Source: Candidatus Hecatellales archaeon (GTDB lineage Archaea > Thermoproteota > Bathyarchaeia > Hecatellales > Hecatellaceae). From it: DNA of 11,020 nt. Every line of letters begins with the position of its first letter. Position 1 is the stretch's first letter. Location: NCBI GenBank assembly GCA_003662485.1, contig QMYD01000028.1, forward strand, positions 1 to 11,020. Reading direction: 5' to 3'. A program made the position numbers and the translations under genes. Shown here piece by piece: positions 1 through 6,253 of this stretch. The notes beneath the pieces were generated by a model that saw nothing but the letters and a program-made list of their open reading frames with translations, was not told the DNA's origin and did no database searches.

Positions 1-149
1 GCATGGTTTCTCCCTGAGCCATAACAAAAATTTCTGTTAAGGTTAAGCCTAAAATTGGCGTCGTAGGAGTTGGAGTAGACTAGAGGAATCATGTTTACTG
101 AGGGTTTTCCCCGTTTACCCCGACAGGGCCTACTGGATGTTTGGGGCTG

Positions 150-167
150 CGACGGGAGAACCCGTCG
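150..167 (+). other. GC-rich hairpin in the left intergenic region
   Basis: CGACGGG and CCCGTCG form a perfect 7-bp stem closing an AGAA tetraloop. It lies within a GC-rich patch of about 100-175 that also has short complementary runs (CCCC at 118-121, GGGG at 143-146). The 231 bases left of the tRNA hold no convincing gene. The hairpin could belong to a small structured RNA or an upstream terminator. No box C/D, H/ACA, SRP or RNase P signature could be matched, so no function is assigned. Confidence 0.35.
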
Positions 168-186
168 GAGGAGAAGGCTAGATTCA

Positions 187-193
187 TTTATAA
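187..193 (+). promoter_or_regulatory. TATA-like box of the tRNA-Lys gene
   Basis: TTTATAA fits the archaeal TATA consensus. Its centre is about 42 bases before the mature tRNA 5' end, which would put transcription start near 216 and leave a short 5' leader. A second AT-rich word, CTTAAATA at about 208-215, is too close to the tRNA to place the start upstream of it. Confidence 0.5.
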
Positions 194-231
194 CCCAACA
201 ATTTACCTTAAATAGTAGGAGTCGGAGGCTT

Positions 232-308
232 GGGCCCGTAGCTCAGTCAGGTGGAGCGGCGGGCTCTTAACCCGTTGGTCGAGGGTTCAAATCCCTCCGG
301 GCCCACCA
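232..308 (+). tRNA. tRNA-Lys (anticodon CTT), CCA encoded
   Basis: A full cloverleaf can be folded. The acceptor stem GGGCCCG (232-238) pairs perfectly with CGGGCCC (298-304), and the D stem is GCTC/GAGC (241-244 with 254-257). The anticodon stem is 259-263 with 271-275, including one G-T pair, and its loop CTCTTAA carries CTT at 266-268, which reads AAG (Lys). The T arm is GAGGG/CCCTC around TTCAAAT. The discriminator is A305, and CCA at 306-308 is genome-encoded. No intron is seen. A TATA-like box lies upstream and a run of five T follows directly, suggesting an independent single-gene transcript. Confidence 0.95.
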
Positions 309-313
309 TTTTT
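309..313 (+). terminator. T-tract terminator after tRNA-Lys
   Basis: Five consecutive T directly follow the encoded CCA. Archaeal RNA polymerase stops at oligo-T without needing a hairpin. An imperfect hairpin (CCCC at 327-330 with GGGG at 342-345, plus TAA/TTA inside) lies just downstream and could help. Confidence 0.5.
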
Positions 314-429
314 GGTCAAACCATTACCCCTCTAAGCATTAGGGGAAAGCTTGAAAATCCCAGGGCTACGAGGCGGTCTAACATTATTTAATTCTTAAAA
401 TGTTCTGGGTAACGCTTTTCCCCGTACCC

Positions 430-437
430 TTTAAATA
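430..437 (+). promoter_or_regulatory. TATA box of the glutamate dehydrogenase gene
   Basis: TTTAAATA is a near-ideal archaeal TATA box. Its centre is about 41 bases before the TTG start. This predicts transcription start near 460 and a short leader holding the ribosome binding site GGAGTGAT (461-468). Confidence 0.65.
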
Positions 438-474
438 GTTTTCCCCTTTAAGAAGAAAGGGGAGTGATGAGAAG

Positions 475-1722
475 TTGAGTGAGCTTAACCCCTATGAGGT
501 TGCGGTTAGGAGGCTTGAGGAAGCTGGAAGGCTTCTCAGCATCAGCTCCGACGTTATTAGGATTCTTAAGCATCCTAGACGGGTTATCATGGTTTCCCTC
601 CCCGTGAGGATGGACGACGGGCGAATAGAGGTTTTCAAGGGCTACATTGTCCTCCATAATTCTTGGAGGGGTCCCTATAAGGGTGGTATACGCTACCATC
701 CGCAGGTAAACCTCGACGAGATTAAGGCGTTAGCTATGTGGATGACTTGGAAGTGCGCTGTCGTGGACATACCCTATGGGGGGGCGAAGAGCGGGATAGA
801 ATGCAACCCGAAGGCTATGTCCAAGAGTGAAATCGAGAAGCTTACGAGGAGGTTTACAGCCACCATCATTGATGACATAGGCCCCTTCAAGTATGTGCCA
901 GCTCCAGACGTTTACACTGACGAGCAGGTTATGGCTTGGATTATGGACACCTACAGCACCATTAAGGGGTATTCGGTTCCAGAGGTGGTTACGGGGAAGC
1001 CTTTAAGCCTTGGGGGTTCCCCTGGAAGAGGGGAGGCTACAGGCTTCGGAGTGGCCATCTGTATTAGGGAGGCAGCGAAGATCCTAGATTTAGACTTAAC
1101 CAGGCTTACCGTGGCTATTCAAGGCTTTGGAAATGTAGGCTTCAACGCTGCGGTTTCGCTAGCCGAGATGGGAGCGAAAATCGTGGCGGTTTCAGACTCT
1201 CAGGCTGGAATCTATAGTCCCGAGGGAATAGAGCCCAAGAAGCTTTACGAGTTTAAAGCGAAGACGGGGAGCGTTAAGGGCTTTCCCGGCTCTAGGGAAA
1301 TAGGGCGAGACGAGGTTTTAACCGTGGAGTGCGATGTGCTCATACCCGCAGCTCTGGAAAACCAGATTACAAGCAAAAACGCTGGAGAGGTGAAGGCTAA
1401 GATTGTGGGTGAGGGTGCAAACGGCCCCACCACACCTGAGGCCGACGCCATTCTCAACAGGAATGGGGTGCTCGTAATTCCTGACATCCTCGCCAATGCA
1501 GGAGGAGTGACGGTGAGCTATTTCGAATGGGTTCAAAACCTAACTAGGGAGAGGTGGGCAGAGGAGGAGGTAAAAGCTAAACTCGAACAGAAGATGGTGA
1601 AATCCTTCTACGAAGTATATAACGCAGCTAAGAAGCATAACGTGAGCATGCGGACGGCAGCCATGATGGTAGCTGTTGGAAGGGTTACAGACGCCTTCGA
1701 GAAGGCAGGCCTATTCCCCTAA
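475..1722 (+). CDS. gdhA: Glutamate dehydrogenase (Glu/Leu/Phe/Val dehydrogenase family)
   Basis: This cytosolic enzyme reversibly converts glutamate, water and NAD(P)+ to 2-oxoglutarate and ammonia, linking carbon and nitrogen metabolism. Its 415 residues match the usual length of archaeal hexameric GDH. Visible hallmarks are the substrate-binding lysines K69 (GPYKGG) and K93 (MTWK), the catalytic lysine K105 (YGGAKSG) and D145 (PAPD). The Rossmann nucleotide-binding GFGNVG is at 217-222 and the C-terminal NAGGVTVSYFEW at 341-352. The acidic D241 after the second Rossmann strand would suit NAD, but coenzyme choice is not certain. The start is TTG, preceded by GGAGTGAT, which matches the archaeal anti-Shine-Dalgarno with one gap. 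The gene appears monocistronic, with its own TATA box and 188 bases before the next gene. Confidence 0.95.
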   Translation: MSELNPYEVAVRRLEEAGRLLSISSDVIRILKHPRRVIMVSLPVRMDDGRIEVFKGYIVLHNSWRGPYKGGIRYHPQVNLDEIKALAMWMTWKCAVVDIPYGGAKSGIECNPKAMSKSEIEKLTRRFTATIIDDIGPFKYVPAPDVYTDEQVMAWIMDTYSTIKGYSVPEVVTGKPLSLGGSPGRGEATGFGVAICIREAAKILDLDLTRLTVAIQGFGNVGFNAAVSLAEMGAKIVAVSDSQAGIYSPEGIEPKKLYEFKAKTGSVKGFPGSREIGRDEVLTVECDVLIPAALENQITSKNAGEVKAKIVGEGANGPTTPEADAILNRNGVLVIPDILANAGGVTVSYFEWVQNLTRERWAEEEVKAKLEQKMVKSFYEVYNAAKKHNVSMRTAAMMVAVGRVTDAFEKAGLFP

Positions 1723-1865
1723 AAATCATGGTTCCAGCTAACTTAAACCTTCAACCCCCTCCTGCACCATTCCCCTTCAACACTCCTCTCCACGTATCCG
1801 TATTTGAAGCATTTAGCAATCCTCCACCCTCAACCTAGCCCTCCTTTGAAGGGTGAAGGCTTAGA

Positions 1866-1873
1866 TTTTTAGG
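1866..1873 (+). promoter_or_regulatory. Candidate TATA box of the RHH gene
   Basis: TTTTTAGG is T-rich and lies about 41 bases before the TTG start at 1911. That matches the TATA-to-start distance of gdhA and of the NifU-like gene. The same T run could also terminate gdhA transcripts. It is a weaker match than the gdhA box. Confidence 0.35.
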
Positions 1874-1910
1874 TTAGAAATTTTCTTAGTAATATTTGGA
1901 GGGTGGCTCA

Positions 1911-2114
1911 TTGGCTAAAGCTGCGAAGAAGCGTAAAAAGGCTAAGAAGCCGGCTCGCCCTCCAACCGTAACTGTGAGGTTTGGCAAGGCTGAGCTGGCC
2001 AGGGTTAAGGAGGCTGCGAAGAAGGCTGGAGCGAAGAATGTGGTAGCCTTCGCTAAGAATGCAATCCTAGAGAAGGTTGGAGCTGTCTTGGAGGAGAAGC
2101 CGGCTGAGGCTTAG
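1911..2114 (+). CDS. Small basic ribbon-helix-helix DNA-binding protein
   Basis: This is a 67-residue, strongly basic protein. The first 15 residues are mostly Lys, Ala and Arg (MAKAAKKRKKAKKPA), a likely disordered nucleic-acid-binding tail. Then follow a short beta strand (TVTVRF), an amphipathic helix (KAELARVKEAAKKAG) and a second helix (NVVAFAKNAILEKV), the strand-helix-helix order of MetJ/Arc/CopG folds. The C-terminus is short and acidic (EEKPAEA). TTG 1911 is preferred over the in-frame TTG at 1896 because GGAGGGTG at 1898-1905 is a strong ribosome binding site with suitable spacing. The protein may be a transcription factor or an abundant chromatin-type protein. No toxin partner lies beside it, since the next gene is convergent, so an antitoxin role is less likely. 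The DNA target is unknown. Confidence 0.8.
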   Translation: MAKAAKKRKKAKKPARPPTVTVRFGKAELARVKEAAKKAGAKNVVAFAKNAILEKVGAVLEEKPAEA

Positions 2115-2126
2115 GCTAACCTCACC

Positions 2127-2131
2127 TTTTT
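2127..2131 (+). terminator. T-tract after the RHH gene
   Basis: TTTTT, followed by pyrimidine-rich sequence, lies 12 bases after the RHH stop codon, between two convergent genes. This is a plausible archaeal oligo-T terminator for the plus-strand transcript. Confidence 0.35.
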
Positions 2132-2142
2132 CTCCCCCACCT

Positions 2143-3315
2143 CTACTCTACGTTAAAGGGGATTTCAAGCAGCTGTTTAGCCTGCCTAAACCTTGGCTTC
2201 TCAAGCCTTATGAAGCCTATTTCACCCGTGGTTTGGGTGTGCCTCTTATTGCAGGCGTTAATATTCCATCCCTCAATCACCACCACGCTAAGCCTTCTAA
2301 CATGCTCTGGAACGGGGAAAAGATCGTATATTTCATCGCCGAACCGCCGCTCAGCTTCCCCCCTCTCGAGCACGTAAACCTTGACGGGTACGTTTTCACA
2401 AACCTTCTCGTTGGCTAGCCTCTCTACCTCCCTAATTTCCTCCTCACTTGGCTTCCGGTTAAACTGGACGGTTAGCCTTCCATGATTTCCACTCACGTAT
2501 ACGCTTGCCGTCCACTTGGCTCCCAAAACCTTTCTAACAGCTCCCTTAACCACGTGGAGGGCTGTGTGGGTTCTAACCTCAACCGGGGGGTTTCCAAATT
2601 CCTCCCGAGCCCTTCGATAGGTTTCAAAGCTCCCTACGTCGTACCATTGGCCTTCAAGCTTGAAGGCGTAGACGGCTGTCTGGCGGTGAAGCCACTGGAT
2701 GAAGTGGCCTGGACTATCCGGGTTTCCCCCACCCCCCAGATATTCGTGGAGCAGCCTTAGAGCGTCTTCAGGCATGAGGTAGATGCAGGTTCCAATGAGG
2801 GTTGTATCCGGGTTTTCCGGCTTCTCAACAAAGTCTATGAGCTGAGAGTTGGAGTTGAGTTTGACAGTAGAGTACTGCATGGCCAGTCTTCTATCTCCAA
2901 CATCGTAGACTGCGAGGATGGGGGCTTTAACCCTGCCATAGTATTCCAGGAGGGGTTTAAGGTCTGAGTTGAAGAGGTTGTCCCCACCAATGATGAGGAG
3001 GTCTCCCTTAAGCTTGAGGGTGGAGAGCATCCAGGCGATGGCTCCAAGGGTTCCAAGCTTCTCCTCCTCCCTCCTACTAGGCTCAGCCAGAATTCTCAGC
3101 CTCTCATAGCCCCTCTTCCTTGCTAATTCCTCAAACCGCCAGGCAAACCTCTCATTAGTTAGGATGATGATTTCTTCCAAGGGCAGCTTGAACAGCCTTT
3201 CTAAGATGTGTTCTAGGATGGTTTTGCCTCCAACGGGTAAGAGTGGTTTGGGGAAACCATTAGAGATAGGCTTCAAACGTTTCGCGTATCCTCCAGCCAG
3301 CACTACAGCCTTCAA
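2143..3315 (-). CDS. Sugar-1-phosphate nucleotidyltransferase fused to AlaX-S type Ala-tRNA editing domain
   Basis: One 390-residue frame holds two unrelated domains. Residues 1-240 are an RmlA/GlmU-like NTP_transferase that would make NDP-sugars from NTP and sugar-1-phosphate. Its marks are GGYAKRLKP (8-16), PKPLLPVGGK (22-31), the metal-binding GGDN with D112, VEKP (163-166) and the usual closing WYDVGSFETY. Residues about 245-390 match small archaeal AlaX, which hydrolyses mischarged tRNA-Ala. The zinc ligands H250 and H254 (HTALH) and C355 and H359 (CNKRH) are present, followed by TTGEIG. Each domain is full length, and neither pathway suggests a reason for fusion. The junction (GNPPVEV) is encoded across a run of six C with no in-frame internal start nearby. 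A single-base change there would split the gene, so the fusion may be an artefact. The ATG start is chosen at the canonical N-terminus MKAVVLAGG. Confidence 0.85.
   Translation of the reverse strand: MKAVVLAGGYAKRLKPISNGFPKPLLPVGGKTILEHILERLFKLPLEEIIILTNERFAWRFEELARKRGYERLRILAEPSRREEEKLGTLGAIAWMLSTLKLKGDLLIIGGDNLFNSDLKPLLEYYGRVKAPILAVYDVGDRRLAMQYSTVKLNSNSQLIDFVEKPENPDTTLIGTCIYLMPEDALRLLHEYLGGGGNPDSPGHFIQWLHRQTAVYAFKLEGQWYDVGSFETYRRAREEFGNPPVEVRTHTALHVVKGAVRKVLGAKWTASVYVSGNHGRLTVQFNRKPSEEEIREVERLANEKVCENVPVKVYVLERGEAERRFGDEIYDLFPVPEHVRRLSVVVIEGWNINACNKRHTQTTGEIGFIRLEKPRFRQAKQLLEIPFNVE
2585..2590 (-). other. Homopolymer (C6 on coding strand) at the fusion junction
   Basis: Six C on the coding strand encode Asn-Pro-Pro exactly where the nucleotidyltransferase ends and AlaX begins. 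With seven C, the upstream frame would end at TGA just after GNPPG. AlaX would then start at TTG 2597 (METPPVEVRTH) behind GGGAGG at 2606-2601, with a short 3-base spacing. Both resulting proteins would have normal family lengths. A sequencing or assembly indel, a real mutation or slippage-based coupling could all explain this. Confidence 0.6.
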
Positions 3316-3383
3316 ACCTTATCCCAAGCGGAAGGCTTCTTGAGGAATTAGCTATCTTCCCGGTAAAATTTTTTCTGGTTAGG

Positions 3384-3390
3384 CTTAAAT
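3384..3390 (+). promoter_or_regulatory. TATA-like box of the Pol-beta-type nucleotidyltransferase gene
   Basis: CTTAAAT lies about 32 bases before the TTG start at 3419, so the transcript would be leaderless or nearly so. The weak GAGG only one base before the start codon fits this. The palindrome CCTTTAAAGG (3401-3410) sits between box and start and could be an operator, but nothing supports that beyond its symmetry. Confidence 0.45.
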
Positions 3391-3418
3391 GGTTTCCCAC
3401 CCTTTAAAGGGTTGAGGC

Positions 3419-4144
3419 TTGTCTAGGATTAGGAAGCCTGTTAGGCTGGCCGACCTCAGGGAGGTAGCCTATGATGAGGCTAGGTGGAGGCTTCTCGAAA
3501 GCCTACGCTTAAAGGCTGAGAGGATTATGAAGGTTTTAGAGGACTCTGGGCTTGGGGGAACACTGGTTCACGGGAGTTTGGCTAGGGGGGACGTGGACAG
3601 GAGAAGCGATGTAGACGTAGTTATCCCCTACCCTGTTTCCTCCTTCCAGGTTGAGGTAGCCTTAGAGAAGGCTGGCCTCCAACCCGTGGATAGGCTTCTA
3701 GTTCAGGCAACCCCACGCCACGTGGTTAAGGCCCACCTATACCTAGACGAGCTTACCACGGTCACCTTCCCCCTCATAGAGTTTTCAAGGCTGGAAAGGG
3801 AGTTCTACAAGTTCGGCGGAGAGGTGGGGTTAAGAGAGCTTCAAGCGGGGGTGAGGGTTCCAGGCATCGACAAGAGGCTAATGCTGATTCTCCCAACAGC
3901 TAGGGGGCACCAGGAGGTTTCCGTGGTTGGGAGGGAGGCTGAAGCTGCTGGAATCGTTGGGGTTAGCCCTGAAATGGTAGGGGAGAGGGTTAGGGTTCTC
4001 CTTAGAAGGGACAGCCTAGGCAGAACAGGCGTATACCTGAAGTACAGGCTTAAACCCGGGGAAACCTTTGAGGAGGCACTTAGAAGACTTGCCTCCGAAG
4101 ACCCAGCCATAAGACGCATGCTCAAACAAAGAATTAACGGCTAA
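3419..4144 (+). CDS. Predicted nucleotidyltransferase, DNA polymerase beta superfamily (COG2413-like)
   Basis: This is a 241-residue soluble protein of the minimal nucleotidyltransferase fold. After an N-terminal helical stretch rich in Arg and Glu, the signature HGSLARGD (51-58) is followed by RRSDVDVV. The metal-binding pair is D64 and D66, the GS...DxD pattern of the superfamily. The third carboxylate cannot be placed with confidence. The C-terminal half (about 135-241) is basic and helical and resembles archaeal conserved proteins of unknown substrate. It would transfer a nucleotide to an unidentified RNA, protein or small molecule. No HEPN/MNT partner is adjacent, which argues against a toxin-antitoxin role. 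The TTG start is the only reasonable one before the conserved region. The stop overlaps that of the convergent GTPase gene by four bases. Confidence 0.75.
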   Translation: MSRIRKPVRLADLREVAYDEARWRLLESLRLKAERIMKVLEDSGLGGTLVHGSLARGDVDRRSDVDVVIPYPVSSFQVEVALEKAGLQPVDRLLVQATPRHVVKAHLYLDELTTVTFPLIEFSRLEREFYKFGGEVGLRELQAGVRVPGIDKRLMLILPTARGHQEVSVVGREAEAAGIVGVSPEMVGERVRVLLRRDSLGRTGVYLKYRLKPGETFEEALRRLASEDPAIRRMLKQRING

Positions 4145-5307
4145 CCACCCCGAATTTCCACAATATCTCCTTCTTGGAGCTGGTATTCTTGGCCTACCCT
4201 CACGGGGGATTCACCGTTTCTATGCCAAACCCTGGCATACCTGAATTTTCTGGCTAGGTTTTTGTGGATTTGCTCTGCGAGGTCGAGGATGGTGGCACCC
4301 CTCCTCAAGGTGAAGGGTTGAGGGCTCGGCTTCGGAGCTCCAGGAGGCTTCGTGTAAACTCGGAGGAGGCCTAAAGTCTGATAGATTTTGCCTCCTAGCT
4401 GCCCTAGGTTTTCACCCGTAAGGGTGGAGACGGGTAGGGCTTCAAGGCCTAGACTTCTACAGTAAGCCTTGAAGGCTTCTTTCCCAGCTTCTTCCACCCT
4501 GTCCGCTTTGCAGGCGAGGATGAGGGCTGGCCTATACACGAGGCCTTCAAAGAGGGCGTCCTCCACATCGTCTAGGGTAGCCTCCCCATAAACCTTAACC
4601 ACAGCCCTCCCCACGCCGTATTGGGCTAGGAGCCTCCTAACTTCTTCCGGGCCTGCGTCAGCTAGGCTTCCAACCAGCTGGACGCCTGAAACCATAGTAT
4701 TGGTGTCGATGACCACCCTGCCCCTCGGCCTTTTAACCGAGATTTTCGCCTCCTCCAGGATGGTGAGGAGGGTTTGAAGCTGGCTTTCAGGCTGGCTGGC
4801 TAGGTCTACGGTGAGGAGGAGGCCGTCGGAGTTCCTGGCCAGGGTTAGCGGTTTAAGGTTCCAAGAAGCTTCGGGGTTGGGTTTTAGGCTTGGAGCCTCC
4901 ACCAGCTGGAATTGGATGTCCTCGTAGGGGAGCATTCCAACCTCCGGCTCAACTGTGGCGTAGGGATATTCGGCGACGACAGGCTTAGCGTTGGTGAGCT
5001 TGGCTAGGAGGCTGCTCTTCCCAGTCTTGGTGAAGCCTAAGAGTACGAGTTGGGCTGCCCCATGCTTCTCCACCAGCCAGCCCACCGAGGCTTTAGCCCT
5101 CTTCCGCTTGGCTTCCTCAATCTGGGCTCTAAGGCTTGCCAGCTGCCTTCTAACATGCATGCGCAGCTTCTCCGTTCCCTTATGCTTGGGAATCATCGAG
5201 TAGAATTTTTCGAGTTCTCTAAGCTTCTCCTGGGGGCTTCCAGCCTGTAAAACCCTGTTGTATTGGGCTTTGCAGGCCATGGGGAGGTTGGTGGGCGAGG
5301 CTCTCAC
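4141..5307 (-). CDS. DRG-like GTPase with C-terminal TGS domain
   Basis: A 388-residue cytosolic protein of the Obg/DRG group, which acts with ribosomes or translation factors. The N-terminus has the PTNLP motif and a helical region with PKHKGTEKL (40-48), both typical of archaeal DRG-type proteins. The P-loop GFTKTGKS is at 91-98 and the switch-I threonine is T118 in YPYATVEP. The G3 motif is degenerate: VEAPS replaces the usual DxPG. G4 reads CKAD at 266-269 in place of NKxD, while G5 may be VSTLTG at 293-298. A TGS domain fills residues 332-388. GTP may therefore be bound weakly or hydrolysed slowly. The GTG start keeps the conserved PTNLP and lies 11 bases after the thyX stop, indicating co-transcription with thyX. 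Confidence 0.85.
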   Translation of the reverse strand: MRASPTNLPMACKAQYNRVLQAGSPQEKLRELEKFYSMIPKHKGTEKLRMHVRRQLASLRAQIEEAKRKRAKASVGWLVEKHGAAQLVLLGFTKTGKSSLLAKLTNAKPVVAEYPYATVEPEVGMLPYEDIQFQLVEAPSLKPNPEASWNLKPLTLARNSDGLLLTVDLASQPESQLQTLLTILEEAKISVKRPRGRVVIDTNTMVSGVQLVGSLADAGPEEVRRLLAQYGVGRAVVKVYGEATLDDVEDALFEGLVYRPALILACKADRVEEAGKEAFKAYCRSLGLEALPVSTLTGENLGQLGGKIYQTLGLLRVYTKPPGAPKPSPQPFTLRRGATILDLAEQIHKNLARKFRYARVWHRNGESPVRVGQEYQLQEGDIVEIRGG

Positions 5308-5318
5308 CCCAAAAGAGG

Positions 5319-6050
5319 TTAGAGGCTGGCTGGGGGTTTAAGCCTTCCCCTCCCAGCCTTCACCTCCACCTTGCTTGGAATACGGTGGAGGTAGGGGCAG
5401 CTTGGAGGCCTATTCTCGTTTTCAGGGCACAAGCCCAGCGTGTAGCCCCTGCAGCCTATCCCCTCAAAGATTTCGGGATAAATCTTCACCACTAGCCTGT
5501 AGATTTTTGTGGCTAGCTCCCTCATTTCGGGGGAAGCCCTAACGCAGAGGCGTAGGCTGAGGAAGTTTATGAGGGAGCGGGCGTTAATCGTCCAAACATA
5601 GTGGGTGTGGGCTGCCATGGGGAGGAGGTATCGAGCTGCCTCCCTTGCCTCCTCCTCGCTGTAGCCCTCCTCAAGCATAGCCCTGTAAAGCCTGGAATAA
5701 TTTTCCCTAGCCTGGCTTACCGCCTGCCTGAAAAGCTTGGTAAGCCTCCTACTCCGCTTTAGGGGTTGGGGTGTAACATAGCCGAAGCCCTCCTCAACGT
5801 GGTAGCGGGTTGACCTAGCCGTGTGACTGGCTATCCTATGTTCGAGGAGCTCCCTACTCAGCGCTATACTCATCTCAGAAATATCAAAAGTGAAATATAC
5901 GTGTTCGAGCACGCTTCCATAATCGTTTTCCACCATCATTCGCACGGCTTTTCTACTGTTTAGGCTTGGTGGGATACCGCTAACCCTAGCTGAGCCTGCT
6001 ATCAGCCCTATACCTCCCCTCGTATACCTTAAAAGCTTCACCTTAACCAT
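5319..6050 (-). CDS. thyX: Flavin-dependent thymidylate synthase ThyX
   Basis: ThyX makes dTMP from dUMP using methylene-folate, FAD and NADPH. The 243 residues fit the family. The signature RHRX7S appears here as EHRIASHTARS (70-80): the first Arg is Glu while H71, R72 and S80 are kept. Other conserved parts are SVLEH (46-50), LLPMAAHTHYVWTINARSLINF (starting at 142) and the following LRLCVRASPEMR. A C-terminal cysteine-rich tail (C200, C208 and C218 with the GLCPE motif) resembles that of other archaeal and some bacterial ThyX. The ATG start follows GGGGAAGG, and a TATA-like box lies about 40 bases upstream. The DRG-like GTPase follows after 11 bases. No ThyA is visible in the window. Confidence 0.93.
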   Translation of the reverse strand: MVKVKLLRYTRGGIGLIAGSARVSGIPPSLNSRKAVRMMVENDYGSVLEHVYFTFDISEMSIALSRELLEHRIASHTARSTRYHVEEGFGYVTPQPLKRSRRLTKLFRQAVSQARENYSRLYRAMLEEGYSEEEAREAARYLLPMAAHTHYVWTINARSLINFLSLRLCVRASPEMRELATKIYRLVVKIYPEIFEGIGCRGYTLGLCPENENRPPSCPYLHRIPSKVEVKAGRGRLKPPASL

Positions 6051-6086
6051 AGCCTTCCCCCAAGGCCTTAAAGGGCTGAGTTAAAA

Positions 6087-6094
6087 CGTTTAAG
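6087..6094 (-). promoter_or_regulatory. TATA-like box of the thyX operon
   Basis: On the minus strand this reads CTTAAACG, about 40 bases before the thyX ATG, the same distance seen for gdhA. An alternative, CTTTAAGG (6066-6073), is about 20 bases from the start and too close for a normal archaeal promoter. Confidence 0.4.
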
Positions 6095-6225
6095 TTTTTT
6101 GAAGCAGCCTTAAGATTCTGAAAGCACTCCTTAAACTGAGTTCATGAAGAACCCCCTTTTCTCCAACTTTAATTTCTACTCTGCAGTGAAGATTAGCGTG
6201 GTAAGGGTTAAAGGAGGCGGAGGCT

Positions 6226-6236
6226 CTTTAGTTTAA
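6226..6236 (+). promoter_or_regulatory. TATA-like box of the class II aldolase gene
   Basis: CTTTAGTTTAA is centred about 23 bases before the TTG start at 6254, implying a leaderless transcript or one starting a few bases from the codon. The rest of the 203-base divergent gap (6051-6253) holds no recognisable gene or RNA. Confidence 0.4.
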
Positions 6237-6253
6237 CGCTTGGGGGTTTAGCC

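Noticed and set aside
1..22. Possible gene start on the minus strand (ATG at 22, reading MAQGETM off the left edge), with an AT-rich word near 49-56 at promoter distance.
   Set aside because: Only seven codons are visible, no ribosome binding site is present, and the family cannot be recognised.
91..270. Plus-strand frame of 59 codons starting at ATG 91, with GAGG upstream and a LLDVWGCD stretch faintly like S-adenosylmethionine decarboxylase.
   Set aside because: It runs through the tRNA-Lys gene and ends inside its anticodon loop. The rest is Arg-rich and unlike any family I know.
464..470. GTGATGA, matching the box C consensus of C/D guide RNAs.
   Set aside because: No box D (CTGA) lies at a suitable distance. 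The word is explained as the ribosome binding site of gdhA.
1245..1536. Overlapping minus-strand frames inside gdhA, and similar long antisense frames within the aldolase, GTPase, MEMO and fni genes.
   Set aside because: They are antisense shadows of strongly conserved genes, with no recognisable domains or initiation signals.
2077..2418. Plus-strand frame of 113 codons overlapping the RHH gene end and the AlaX domain.
   Set aside because: It is antisense to the well-supported AlaX domain and has no ribosome binding site or known motif.
3419..4144. Pol-beta nucleotidyltransferase considered as the antitoxin half of an MNT/HEPN pair.
   Set aside because: It is much longer than MNT antitoxins and neither neighbour is a HEPN protein.
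6110..6150. Two CTGA words and a nearby ATGAAG in the divergent gap, considered as a box C/D sRNA.
   Set aside because: No proper box C (RTGATGA) precedes them, and the order and spacing do not fit.
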